64,000 nucleotides of DNA from Basidiobolus meristosporus CBS 931.73 (taxonomy: Eukaryota; Basidiobolomycota; Basidiobolomycetes; Basidiobolales; Basidiobolaceae): the NCBI GenBank assembly GCA_002104905.1, contig MCFE01000428.1, positions 1-64,000 on the forward strand, written 5' to 3'. Shown in pieces: positions 11,851-21,080 of this stretch. Position 1 is the first letter of the stretch. Each line of letters begins with the position of its first letter. The notes beneath the pieces are model-generated. The model made no database searches and had not been told where the DNA came from. It was given only the letters and a program-made list of their open reading frames with translations. The translations under genes were made by a program, and so were the position numbers.

Positions 11851-12428
11851 CTGTCTGGTATTTGTGCAAACCATAGCTGTCTGCTCCTGTATACCTAATG
11901 AGCAGCTCCAACTGTTGGGGTGTATATTGTCAGGCTCCTCATCTTCTTCTATAACAAGATGTGTCTTCTGGCAAGCGGTATGTGTCCTCTTATTGTTGGG
12001 TGTTACCCCACAGAATGTTGACTGTAGTCCTGGGTTGGATCCTTGTATAGTGTACCACACTGACCCATCAGAATAGTTGGTAGTTGTAGCCTTAATACTG
12101 GTCTCCCATGGTCTGCCTAACAGAAGGTCAAAGTTTGCCTTCTGGCAGATAAAGAGGGGAAGCCAGACCTTGATTCCTTGCACCTCAATAGGGAACTTGT
12201 GCACTACACCATAGAGTGGACTAGATCCTGAGTTTGCATCAGTCATGTTCCATCCAATATCTCTATTGACAGGCAGTAGCTCCTTGCTTCTAAGCGTCTT
12301 CCAGAAGTCTAGCAGCATAACACAAATCTCTGAGCCACTGTCAATATGGCAGTCAACAGGATCATCATAAATATACCCTTTCACCACAGCAGTTGCAACT
12401 GAGTAAAAGGTCTTATATTTGGTAGCGT
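11851..12428 (-). pseudogene. Element C aspartic protease segment
   Basis: Reads 'KTFYSVATAVV', then the active site 'CHIDSGSEICVM' and a later 'LLLGRPW' (the usual hydrophobic-hydrophobic-G loop). It closely parallels the protease half of the Gag-Pro of element B. The open frame visible here starts inside solo LTR E, which is an accident of the insertion; the original frame came from the gag at 21813-23145. Comparing the junction with one target copy removed, gag and protease lie in different frames, so a one-base slip or indel exists near an A5 run. The frame then ends before RT and resumes in another frame. Confidence 0.8.
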
Positions 12429-13370
12429 TGTGGTGGTGTATAAGTCCAAGGGAGATATACGTCCAACACTTCTCAAGTGTTTTGTGTGTGGGGTGTTCAC
12501 TGGGTGCAATAACCTCTGGCAAAAGCTTGCTAGGAATACTTGGGTTCTGTCTCTAATCTAATGTGAAGGGGAATAAAGCCACAAGCTTGTCAAGGGAAAA
12601 CTATTGAGCTACAATCCCCAACTTAGTTGGCGTCTTAACAAAAGTATGTGCTGGGTTCAGCGTCCTTTGAGATGACAATGTACTAAAGCTTCCAAAGTCA
12701 AAACAACTGTAAACTCCACCAGCAGGGACTTGATAAGAATGCAGCTGTGGTCAATAGTTACAAAGACAGAAAAGTATCTTTGCCTGTACAAGAACAAACT
12801 TGGGAAAGAATCAAATATAATAAAAGATACCTACTCTGAGTATTCCTCACAAGTAGTGCCTCCAAGGTCAATTGGCTGTCAGCGCAGTTTCCTGGGAGTG
12901 TCCTGTGGTCTGGGGTTGGAAGTTCAGGTAGCAGCAGGTAGCAGTGATCACACTAATCAACAAGTTGGTATATTGATAAAAGGGATGATGATTTATTGTT
13001 GAGGGATAGCCTCCCTTATATACTTTTCTTACCGGCTAAGTGATTACTAATCATGGTGTTCCAGAAGGTTCCGGATATCAATAGAAATCTTAATGACATC
13101 AGAATGACCTAAGAATGTTCTAAGTAGGCGCTGGAAGGTTCTAAGAGGCACAGCACATCCAACCAATCAGGAATCAGTATTCTGAAACCTGTGCAACATG
13201 GAGATACCATATATGGTATGGAAATGGTAGGGATGGTGACACGGGCTGATCATGTGTCACGGGTACTGGTGCGGGTACTTGCCTAATATAGAAGTACTTA
13301 TAGCTAGTAATCTTACATAAAGTGAGGGGTAACTTATGCAATAAGGTAAGCAGGTGTGATAGTCAACCGG

Positions 13371-14174
13371 TGTGGTGGTGTAAAGGTACTCCTGGGAGAA
13401 GCTACACAACTCAAGGTGTGTGAGGTGTCTGATGGGTGCAATAACCTCTGTGTCTAAACTGCTGGTGTCTTTGTCAATATGTCACTATGGTAAAAGCTCC
13501 TGCTTCTTTAGCTTCCTAGGTGCTCCAAGTGTCTCCAAAGGCCTCTGTGTGTCTTGTGCACTACCCTGAAAAGCTCCTTGATGGCAGGTCTTAGATATAC
13601 TGTTGAAGGCAGGTGCAGTGATCAACTGCTAATCAATAAGGTAGAAGTGTTACTGATAGAAGGGATGATTTATTGATGAGGGATTGCTTTCCCTTAAATA
13701 CTTTTCCTGATTGCCAAGTGAATACTAATGACAAGGTTCTAGAAGATTCTAGGTATCAGTGGAATTCTTGATGACATCACTATGAGCTAAAAATATGCCA
13801 AGAATGTCCTGGAAGGTTCTAAAAGGCACAGCACTCTCAACCAATCAGGAATCAGTAGTCTGAAACCTGTGCAACATAGAAATACCATATATGGTATTGA
13901 AATGGTAGAGATGGTAACACAGACCTAGGTCATGTGTCACGGGTACTGACGCGGGTACTTGCCTTATATAGATACATCTACTGATCACAAAGCTGAATAA
14001 CATCTGGGATAACTAATGCTAATAACTAATCAGGGTAAACATCATATGGGGATAATACTGATAATATGGGCAAAAGAAGAATGGGATAATACTGATAAGA
14101 TAAAATATGGATAAGTATATCATAATGACTATATGAATAAACTTGTCTGTGGGAGGTATGTTTACCCTACCACA
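13371..14174 (-). repeat. 3' LTR of element B
   Basis: 804 bases, matching the split right-hand LTR essentially throughout; the only visible difference is 'gtaaagg' here versus 'gtagagg' at 16190-16200. It shows the uninterrupted site 'aagctccttgatggc' at which element A entered the other LTR. Confidence 0.93.
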
Positions 14175-14188
14175 TCCACCCCCCACTT
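14175..14188 (-). other. Polypurine tract of element B
   Basis: On the element strand AAGTGGGGGGTGGA, touching the 3' LTR start TGTGGTAGGG. Same last nine bases as the tract of element C. Confidence 0.85.
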
Positions 14189-14252
14189 GAGCTAAAAAGT
14201 TTCAGGGAACTTTTTAGCTAACCACTGTAAGTTTGGAGAACAAAGTGCTCTC

Positions 14253-16109
14253 TCAGTCTTCCTCAATGAAGCCACCTGTCCTTTCTTGAGATAGAAATCT
14301 ACATGATGTCATTGATTGGATATTGTTTGAGTCCACACCACAGAAGGTTGCTGTTAGTCCTGGGCTCTCTGAGTATATAGTATACCATGCTGAACCATCT
14401 GGGTAGTTCACTGCAGTTGCTCTTGCTTTTACTTCCCATGGTCTTCCAAGAAGTAATTCAAAGTTAGCCTTTGCACAAATGAATACTGGGATCTCATGGG
14501 GTATTCCTTCAATGATGAGAGGGAAGCTGTGAATAATTCCTAAAAGCTTTGATTGCCCTGAGTTGGCATCCTTCATGCTCCAATTGATATTGGTGTCTAT
14601 GGGCAATAGGTCTTTGCATGGTAGTTGTTTCCAAGCCTCCAAAGGCATCACACATATCTCAGATCCACTGTCTATATGACATAGGATTTCTTGATTATGC
14701 ACAGTTCCTGTAGTTGTTGCAGTTGCCACTGAGTAGTAGTGTTTCTGGCTTTGATGCAGCTTACTGATATCTTGGCTTCCTTGAACTGTCCTGACCTGGT
14801 TGCCTTGAGTTGCTTCAATTGGATGCTTTCTTATTCTGATATGCTCATCCAGAGTCTTTCTTACAGATGGTGATACACTGAGTAGCTCTCCAACCTTGAT
14901 TGATATGTTGCTTCCTAGTATATGACTTGTCAGAGCGTCTGGGGTACCATTTTGCTTGACTCTAGGCTGCATGTGGTAGTTGTTGGCCTTGGCAGACTCT
15001 TGTAAAATTAATGGGGGTGATGCTTTCTTCTCAATCACAACTTCTGGCTCACATCTTGGTACTTTTGTTGCTGGGCCTGGATTAGCCATTTTTTCAGGAT
15101 GGTGTCTCTTTGAAGCATAAATTGAAGCTATATGATTTTGGGCCTCTCTGGGGTCCTCATAGTCAAAGTTCAGAACTTCAGCTGGATCAAAGTAGTCAGG
15201 ATCTTCTTCTTCATGGAGGTGAACCTTTCTTGTATGAGAGGTGACTTGCTTGTAGTGAACTCTCATTCCTCCTTGTCCAAATGCTGTGGATAATTTGTCA
15301 CCATGCTTACTGACTATGTATCCCTGAGGATTATATAGGACATCACCTGTGGATAGTAATGACTGAAGCTCTTGGCAATTTCTTTTGGAATGGTTGGCAG
15401 AGTCACACCACATGCATGTATATTTGACTTCTTTCTCTACTGGCTTCTGACCATATGCTTTGCTGGCAAGTAGCAAAGAGAGTTTCTCTAGTTGCTGTGT
15501 CAGCTCCTGAATTTGAGTGCTTTGATTGCTGGGATTAAGTATGTCTTGGCTATCTTGGTTTTGTTCTGGGCTTGAAAGAAGCTTTCTGATTGGTGAGGTT
15601 TCTTCAGGGGCAAGTCGAATCTGCTTAGCTAACTGAAATGCAGGCAGTGAACTCATAGCTTTCACAGTAGGATTGTTTTCAATCCTTCTCACCAGGCCTT
15701 CTGGTAGTGCTCTGAGCAGATAGGCAGATAAAGTCAGATCAGTGATAATGCCTTGGGCTTTCAGTGACTCTCCAATTTGCTCAAGGCCACTCAAGTATTC
15801 TTTCAATGGTAGCAGCTTAAACTTGCTATAAGCAAAGTTCTCCAAGTCTTGAAGTGTGTAGTCAACTTGTCTCTCTCCATATTCATCAATCAAGTAGCTC
15901 TTCAAGAGGGTCCAATTTGTCAGCAGATCATTTCTTTCATATAAAGAGAGCATGATCTCATCAGTGCTGTAGGGGGGCATCTCTTCAGCCATAATGGCCT
16001 CAGGTATTTTGTGGGCTCTGCAGAAAAGCTCCCACCTCTTGATGAAAGCTTTAACTTTGGTTCCATCAAAGAAAGGAGTTCCTTGCATTCCTGGTAAAGG
16101 TAGATCCAT
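14253..16109 (-). CDS. Gag-protease polyprotein of element B
   Basis: 618 residues, uninterrupted. The N-terminal half is a Gag capsid-type domain (start 'MDLPLPGMQGTPFFDG', then 'FIKRWELFCRAH'), followed by a CCHC zinc knuckle (C-x2-C-x4-H-x4-C, 'CMWCDSANHSKRNC') near residue 235 and a basic linker. The C-terminal quarter is a retroviral-type aspartic protease with active site 'HIDSGSEICVMP' and the later 'LLLGRPWEV' loop. It ends with 'GGFIEED' and a stop only 78 bases before the LTR; no pol follows. The start was chosen as the first ATG after the primer site. It should package element RNA and process itself; reverse transcription and integration must be supplied in trans. The open frame in a genome full of broken copies argues for recent activity. 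Confidence 0.93.
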   Translation of the reverse strand: MDLPLPGMQGTPFFDGTKVKAFIKRWELFCRAHKIPEAIMAEEMPPYSTDEIMLSLYERNDLLTNWTLLKSYLIDEYGERQVDYTLQDLENFAYSKFKLLPLKEYLSGLEQIGESLKAQGIITDLTLSAYLLRALPEGLVRRIENNPTVKAMSSLPAFQLAKQIRLAPEETSPIRKLLSSPEQNQDSQDILNPSNQSTQIQELTQQLEKLSLLLASKAYGQKPVEKEVKYTCMWCDSANHSKRNCQELQSLLSTGDVLYNPQGYIVSKHGDKLSTAFGQGGMRVHYKQVTSHTRKVHLHEEEDPDYFDPAEVLNFDYEDPREAQNHIASIYASKRHHPEKMANPGPATKVPRCEPEVVIEKKASPPLILQESAKANNYHMQPRVKQNGTPDALTSHILGSNISIKVGELLSVSPSVRKTLDEHIRIRKHPIEATQGNQVRTVQGSQDISKLHQSQKHYYSVATATTTGTVHNQEILCHIDSGSEICVMPLEAWKQLPCKDLLPIDTNINWSMKDANSGQSKLLGIIHSFPLIIEGIPHEIPVFICAKANFELLLGRPWEVKARATAVNYPDGSAWYTIYSESPGLTATFCGVDSNNIQSMTSCRFLSQERTGGFIEED

Positions 16110-16162
16110 GGTCTTGATAATTTGTTCTTTCTTAAGTCTTCTAGGGGCAGTTCAGTCAAACC

Positions 16163-16179
16163 CCCCACGTTGGGTGCCA
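16163..16179 (-). other. Primer binding site of element B
   Basis: On the element strand TGGCACCCAACGTGGGG, four bases (TATT) inside the 5' LTR. It begins TGG, so it pairs with a tRNA 3' CCA end. The identical sequence occurs at the same position in element C (23265-23281). I did not identify the tRNA. Confidence 0.8.
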
Positions 16180-16393
16180 AATATGTGGTGGTGTAGAGGT
16201 ACTCCTGGGAGAAGCTACACAACTCAAGGTGTGTGAGGTGTCTGATGGGTGCAATAACCTCTGTGTCTAAACTGCTGGTGTCTTTGTCAATATGTCACTA
16301 TGGTAAAAGCTCCTGCTTCTTTAGCTTCCTAGGTGCTCCAAGTGTCTCCAAAGGCCTCTGTGTGTCTTGTGCACTACCCTGAAAAGCTCCTTG

Positions 16394-16743
16394 TGTTGTA
16401 AGAGTCTTGGAGATATTGGAAGTGATTGGGAGAACAAGTAGATTATGTGGTTTTCACTTAATGATTTATTGAATGTAAAAGTAGTATTTATACTTTTACA
16501 TGGTCTTGGCATTACAAACACGTAGAATAGGTTAAGGAAGGTCCCAAGAACATGTGTGCAAAGTTTGGGGCTGTTTGGACAACTTTGAGAATTTTCATGT
16601 TCTGGGTACCTGGTATTTTGGTGAAAATATTCTAAGTAAATCCCGACAAGGAATTTGGTCAGTATTCTCTAGGATTTGAAGATGATGATCTAAGTGACTA
16701 AGTTAGGTGAATATTTAGGTGGAAAATACGAATTTTTACAACA
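16394..16743 (-). repeat. 3' LTR of element A
   Basis: 350 bases, TGTTGTAA...TTACAACA. Contains at 16473-16501 a perfect 11-base inverted repeat (ATGTAAAAGTA / TACTTTTACAT) around a 7-base loop; on the element strand the arm and loop contain TATAAATA, a plausible TATA box. Confidence 0.95.
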
Positions 16744-16752
16744 CTCCCACTC
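16744..16752 (-). other. Polypurine tract of element A
   Basis: On the element strand GAGTGGGAG, immediately before the 3' LTR and two bases after the gag-pol stop codon. The same tract precedes the 3' LTR of the copy at 53938. Confidence 0.85.
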
Positions 16753-16754
16753 AG

Positions 16755-19700
16755 CTAAATGTTCATACTGACTAGTCCTAATTTTGACCTAAGATATTCA
16801 AACTTGTCTCTAGCTAATGGTTTGGTAAATATGTCTGCAATCATTTCATCTGTAGGACAGTAAACTAAGCTAACTAAGTTATTCTCTATAGCTTCACGTA
16901 TGAAATGATGTCTAATATCTATGTGCTTGGTTCTAGCATGAAAAGTTGGATTTCTACCTAATTGTATACATCCTTGATTATCTTGAAATAAAGTAATAGG
17001 CGTTTTTTGACATAGGCCTAAATCTGTAAAGAGCTTTCTTAACCACATTGCTTCTTTTGTAGCTTCACAGGCTGCCATATACTCTGCCTCTGTAGTAGAA
17101 AGTGCTACGGTTGGTTGCTTTCTTGAATTCCATGAAATGGCTCCTTTACAGTAAAGAAAGGTGTATCCTGTGGTGGATCTTCTGTCTTCTAAATTTCGTC
17201 CCCAATCAGCATCAGAGTATCCCACAAGATCCTGTTCTGAATCCTTATAAGTGTATCTTAAACAGATATCAGCAGTTCCTTTTAGGTATCTAAAAATCCG
17301 CTTAACTGCTGCAATATGATCAGATCCATAATTCTGATTATGTTGGCTGACAACTCCCACTGAATATGAGATATCTGGACGTGTTCCAAGCATGATATAC
17401 ATCAGACTGCCGACCATAGATTGATAAGGAAAGTCAGGGCTTTCAGATGGCACCAAGCTCTCTTGATTTGGTTGAGTTTTGACCAAGTTAAGGTTTGTCT
17501 CCATTGGGGTAGCTGCCGGTTTACAGTCTTCCATTTTGTACTTCTTTAGTATATCTTGAATATACTTGGATTGGCTTAGGGTAATAGTCTGGGTACTTCT
17601 GTCTATGGAGAACTTAATCCCTAAGTAGTAACTAAGTTCTCCTAGATCGGACATCTTGAACTCCTTAGATAGGCTGGATTTAGTCTCTTCCAATGTTTCT
17701 AGGTTATTGGCGGCTATAATAAGATCATCCACATATAGAGCTAATAGAACTGGATTTGCTCTATCTGGCTTATAGTATATACTATAGTCAGCATTACTCC
17801 TTTTGAAACTCAAAGATTCCAAATAAGAATCTATCTTGCAATTCCAGGCTCTCGGTGATTGTTTGAGACCATATAGTGACTTTTTAAGCTTGCAGACCAA
17901 ATGGGGGTTATCTTGGTCAACAAAACCATCAGGCTGGTCCATATACACGTCCTCATCAAGTTCTCCATTCAAAAATGCAGTTTTTACATCCATTTGATGA
18001 ATAAAAAACTTATATTTGGCTGCAATAGCCAATATTAATCTGATGGAATTAAACTTGGCTACCGGTGCAAAGGTCTCAGTATAGTCAAGTCCTTTTGTTT
18101 GAGAGTATCCTTTGGCTACAAGTCTTGCTTTGTATCTTTCAATTGTACCATCAGCCTTGTATTTTGTCTTGAAGACCCATCTGCATCCAATTGATTTTTG
18201 GTTGATTGGTAATTTGACTAAGTCCCAAGTTTGATTTTCCATCAGGGCCTGATATTCCTCAGTCATTGCAGATCTCCAAAACTTCGTCTGAGGGCTATTT
18301 AGGGCCTCTTTTACAGTCTGGGGTTCATCAACATGGACTGAATAGGCATAGGCTAAGTTTGTACCCTCATTGATATAGTAATTTGGGCTATTTCTTGTCC
18401 GATTGGATCTCCGGGCATTTGATACTGGAATGATCACTTCTGGGATATTCCTGGGCACTGATTCTGGCTGAACCACGGTTGTAGAGTCCTCTGGAGTGAA
18501 AAAATTTTCATTGTTTTGCTCTGATTCAATCCTGACAATTGGTGGACTTGAGATCAAATTTTCGTCATCATCTGATGTCATTTTTTGTGAAAATTTTGAA
18601 TTTTCATCAAACAACACATCCCTGGACTTGATCAGCTTCTTTGCTTCGGTATTGTAGAGTCTGTATGCCTTACTCTCATTGCAGTAGCCCAAAAATATGC
18701 ATTTTACACTTTTTGGCTCAAATTTTGACTGATTTCCGGCCAGTTTTTTGGCATATGCTGTACACCCAAATATTCTTAGATGTTCTGCACTTGGTCTGTA
18801 TCCATACCATGCTTCAAATGGAGTAGAATCACGAAGTATTCTGTTATAACTCCTATTTTTAAGATATACAGCAGTGGCAACTGATTCCGCCCAAAAATCA
18901 TAGGATAATTTTTGATCATGGATCATAGATCTTGCCATATCAATTATTGATCTGTTAGCTCGTTCTGCTACTCCATTTTGCTGTGGGGAGTATGGTACAG
19001 TAGTCTCTTGCTTTATCCCATGAATTTTGCAGAAGTGGATGAAGAGTTTTGAGGTATATTCTCCACCATTGTCAGAGCGTATTTTCTTGATTTTTTCACC
19101 AGTTTCTCTCTCCACCATGGCTTTGAACTCCCTGAGCTTAGACAGAGCTTCTTCCTTTCTCTCCATGAAGTAGACCCATGTGTATCTTGTATAATCATCA
19201 ATAAAAGTGATTAAATACTTCATCCCGCCTAAGGATAAATTTTGCATAGGTCCACACAGATCTGAGTGAATTAGATCTAATTTTTTCTTAGTTTTGATTA
19301 ACCCAGAGCTCTTGAACGGTTGTCTGGCTTGTTTCCCATATATGCAGGCTTCACAGTGCTCCAAAATAGCTGGGGGATCAATTTTCACTCCAGAAATTAG
19401 CTGATCTTTGATCATTTTACGCAAATAATCAAAATTGATGTGTCCAAATCTCCTGTGCCAAAGCATTGGTGTTTCTTCATTTAAGTTACTTATATTGGCT
19501 TCCAGATATGATGGAATATAAGTCAACTTGTATAGGTTCTGATCTCTGATGCCCGAAGCAATATGGGCACCATTTTGATCAGTGATCCTGCATCCAGAAT
19601 TGTCAAAACTGAAACTGAGTCCTTCTGCTGTGGCCTTGCTTACAGAGAGTAGGTTCTTGGCTATTTCTGGTACATAGAGTACTTCTTTAAAGGTCAGTGT

Positions 19701-20726
19701 ATGGCTTCCTTCACTGCTTCTAAGGTTTACTTGGATAGTTCCTTCTCCCACTGCATCAAGTGTTCTATCGTCACCCATGAAAACCTTCTTAATTGGAATT
19801 TCTTGATATTGGGTAAAAAGTTCTTTTTGGTGTGTAAAGTGTTGAGAAGCTCCAGAGTCAATATACCACGTCTGAGAATCCTTGTTTGTGGTCATATTTA
19901 GTGCAGATATGAATAGTCTATCTTCAGTTGTTACAGCATTTCCATATTCAGGCTTCTTTTGCTGATAATCTCTCTTTTTGAAACACCGGTCTGATGTGTG
20001 TCCTTTCCTTTTGCAGTAGTTGCAAAATAGGTTGCTGTTGCCTTTGTAGGGTCTTGGGTACCTCCTTTGTTGGTTATCATTGCTTATTAAAGCATTTTCT
20101 TCTTCCTTCTTATTGGCGCTTGATTTTCTTAATTCTTCATCCAGGAGCCTTCCATATACGTAATTTAAGGTCAAATCTTCAGTTCTGGACTCTAGGGCTG
20201 ATACAAGGCCCTGAAACTCGTCTGTCAGGCTATTCAGGATGGTAACTATCACATCCTCATCAGTAGTTGGTACGCCCACAGATTCCATCTCATCTACCAG
20301 CAGGGTAATTCTGTTAATTAGATTTTTCATTTCTTCTCCTGGCAGCATCTTTGTAGTAAAGAATTTTCTTCTCAGATACATTTTCTTGGCAGCTGAACAT
20401 GACTGGTAGGTGTCTTCTAATGCTTTCCAGGCATTCTTTGCCGTTTTTGCTCTTGAGCATTGAATTAGCAATTTGTCCTTGACATTAAGGCAAATGCAGT
20501 TAAAGGCACTTTGTTCTTTCTTCTGGTACTTCAAGGCTTCCTCTCCCACGTTTTTAGGAGGGCATTCTTCTCCCATGACAATATCCCAAAGGCCTCTTTC
20601 TTGTAGCAGCATCTTCATCTTCACCTTCCACACTTGGTAGTTAGATCCATCCAACTTTTCAGCAGAGGGAAAAATTCCAGTAATAGCAGTAGTAGACATT
20701 GCAGAGAGTGACAGCTCGGGGCTCAT
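16755..20726 (-). CDS. Copia gag-pol polyprotein of element A
   Basis: 1323 residues if started at the ATG at 20726, or 1314 from the ATG at 20699 ('MSTTAITG'); the open frame also runs back into the LTR, upstream of the likely promoter, so that longer start is unlikely. Order: Gag UBN2-type domain (from 'KLDGSNYQVWKVKMKMLL'), CCHC knuckle 'CNYCKRKGHTSDRC' near residue 235-250, aspartic protease 'WYIDSGASQHFT', pre-integrase 'LWHRRFGHINF' and zinc site ending 'CEACIYGKQ', integrase D ('HSDLCGPM'), D ('RSDNGGEYTS'), E ('PQQNGVAERANR'), reverse transcriptase with 'LYVDDLIIAA', RNase H with 'GYSDADWG' and 'STTEAEYMA', and the typical end 'IADIFTKPL'. Length and order fit an active copia. No stop or shift was seen. 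Single-frame gag-pol means Gag excess must come from another route. Confidence 0.96.
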   Translation of the reverse strand: MSPELSLSAMSTTAITGIFPSAEKLDGSNYQVWKVKMKMLLQERGLWDIVMGEECPPKNVGEEALKYQKKEQSAFNCICLNVKDKLLIQCSRAKTAKNAWKALEDTYQSCSAAKKMYLRRKFFTTKMLPGEEMKNLINRITLLVDEMESVGVPTTDEDVIVTILNSLTDEFQGLVSALESRTEDLTLNYVYGRLLDEELRKSSANKKEEENALISNDNQQRRYPRPYKGNSNLFCNYCKRKGHTSDRCFKKRDYQQKKPEYGNAVTTEDRLFISALNMTTNKDSQTWYIDSGASQHFTHQKELFTQYQEIPIKKVFMGDDRTLDAVGEGTIQVNLRSSEGSHTLTFKEVLYVPEIAKNLLSVSKATAEGLSFSFDNSGCRITDQNGAHIASGIRDQNLYKLTYIPSYLEANISNLNEETPMLWHRRFGHINFDYLRKMIKDQLISGVKIDPPAILEHCEACIYGKQARQPFKSSGLIKTKKKLDLIHSDLCGPMQNLSLGGMKYLITFIDDYTRYTWVYFMERKEEALSKLREFKAMVERETGEKIKKIRSDNGGEYTSKLFIHFCKIHGIKQETTVPYSPQQNGVAERANRSIIDMARSMIHDQKLSYDFWAESVATAVYLKNRSYNRILRDSTPFEAWYGYRPSAEHLRIFGCTAYAKKLAGNQSKFEPKSVKCIFLGYCNESKAYRLYNTEAKKLIKSRDVLFDENSKFSQKMTSDDDENLISSPPIVRIESEQNNENFFTPEDSTTVVQPESVPRNIPEVIIPVSNARRSNRTRNSPNYYINEGTNLAYAYSVHVDEPQTVKEALNSPQTKFWRSAMTEEYQALMENQTWDLVKLPINQKSIGCRWVFKTKYKADGTIERYKARLVAKGYSQTKGLDYTETFAPVAKFNSIRLILAIAAKYKFFIHQMDVKTAFLNGELDEDVYMDQPDGFVDQDNPHLVCKLKKSLYGLKQSPRAWNCKIDSYLESLSFKRSNADYSIYYKPDRANPVLLALYVDDLIIAANNLETLEETKSSLSKEFKMSDLGELSYYLGIKFSIDRSTQTITLSQSKYIQDILKKYKMEDCKPAATPMETNLNLVKTQPNQESLVPSESPDFPYQSMVGSLMYIMLGTRPDISYSVGVVSQHNQNYGSDHIAAVKRIFRYLKGTADICLRYTYKDSEQDLVGYSDADWGRNLEDRRSTTGYTFLYCKGAISWNSRKQPTVALSTTEAEYMAACEATKEAMWLRKLFTDLGLCQKTPITLFQDNQGCIQLGRNPTFHARTKHIDIRHHFIREAIENNLVSLVYCPTDEMIADIFTKPLARDKFEYLRSKLGLVSMNI

Positions 20727-20730
20727 AACC
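20718..20730 (-). other. Primer binding site of element A, internal initiator-tRNA-Met type
   Basis: On the element strand GGTTATGAGCCCC follows directly after the LTR end. GGTTATGAGCCC is the complement of the conserved anticodon stem-loop of initiator tRNA-Met (GGGCTCATAACC), and not of a tRNA 3' end. Drosophila copia and yeast Ty5 are known to prime from a cleaved half of this tRNA. The ATG at 20726 lies inside the site, opposite the CAT anticodon. The same site is present at 49951 in the second copy. Confidence 0.8.
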
Positions 20731-21080
20731 TGTTGTAAGAGTCTTGGAGATATTGGAAGTGATTGGGAGAACAAGTAGATTATGTGGTTTTCACTTAATG
20801 ATTTATTGAATGTAAAAGTAGTATTTATACTTTTACATGGTCTTGGCATTACAAACACGTAGAATAGGTTAAGGAAGGTCCCAAGAACATGTGTGCAAAG
20901 TTTGGGGCTGTTTGGACAACTTTGAGAATTTTCATGTTCTGGGTACCTGGTATTTTGGTGAAAATATTCTAAGTAAATCCCGACAAGGAATTTGGTCAGT
21001 ATTCTCTAGGATTTGAAGATGATGATCTAAGTGACTAAGTTAGGTGAATATTTAGGTGGAAAATACGAATTTTTACAACA
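20731..21080 (-). repeat. 5' LTR of element A
   Basis: 350 bases, identical by eye to 16394-16743. Its inverted repeat with the TATA-like loop is at 20810-20838. Confidence 0.95.

Larger units (their letters stand above)
16394..21080 (-). mobile_element. Element A: intact Ty1/copia retrotransposon with 5-base target duplication CCTTG
   Basis: 4687 bases. LTRs of 350 bases at 16394-16743 and 20731-21080, starting TGTTGTAA and ending TTACAACA (8-base inverted ends), look identical by eye. CCTTG flanks both sides (16389-16393, 21081-21085), and the empty site is visible in the other LTR of B. Inside are a primer site, one open gag-pol frame with the copia order (protease, integrase, reverse transcriptase, RNase H) and a purine tract. 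All parts for autonomous movement appear present. The same family occurs at 46316 (solo LTR), 49602 (broken copy) and in several older relics. Confidence 0.96.

Noticed and set aside
12429-12522. Open frame from solo LTR E into the protease of C as a new fused gene
   Set aside because: The fusion is only the chance reading of LTR sequence at the insertion border; no promoter or start is likely and the frame is closed soon after the protease.
20727-20858. Longer start for the copia polyprotein inside the LTR ('MFVMPRPCK')
   Set aside because: It lies upstream of the TATA-like sequence of the LTR, and thus outside the expected transcript. The same peptide appears at every LTR copy (16521, 46443, 54158), as LTR sequence that happens to be open.
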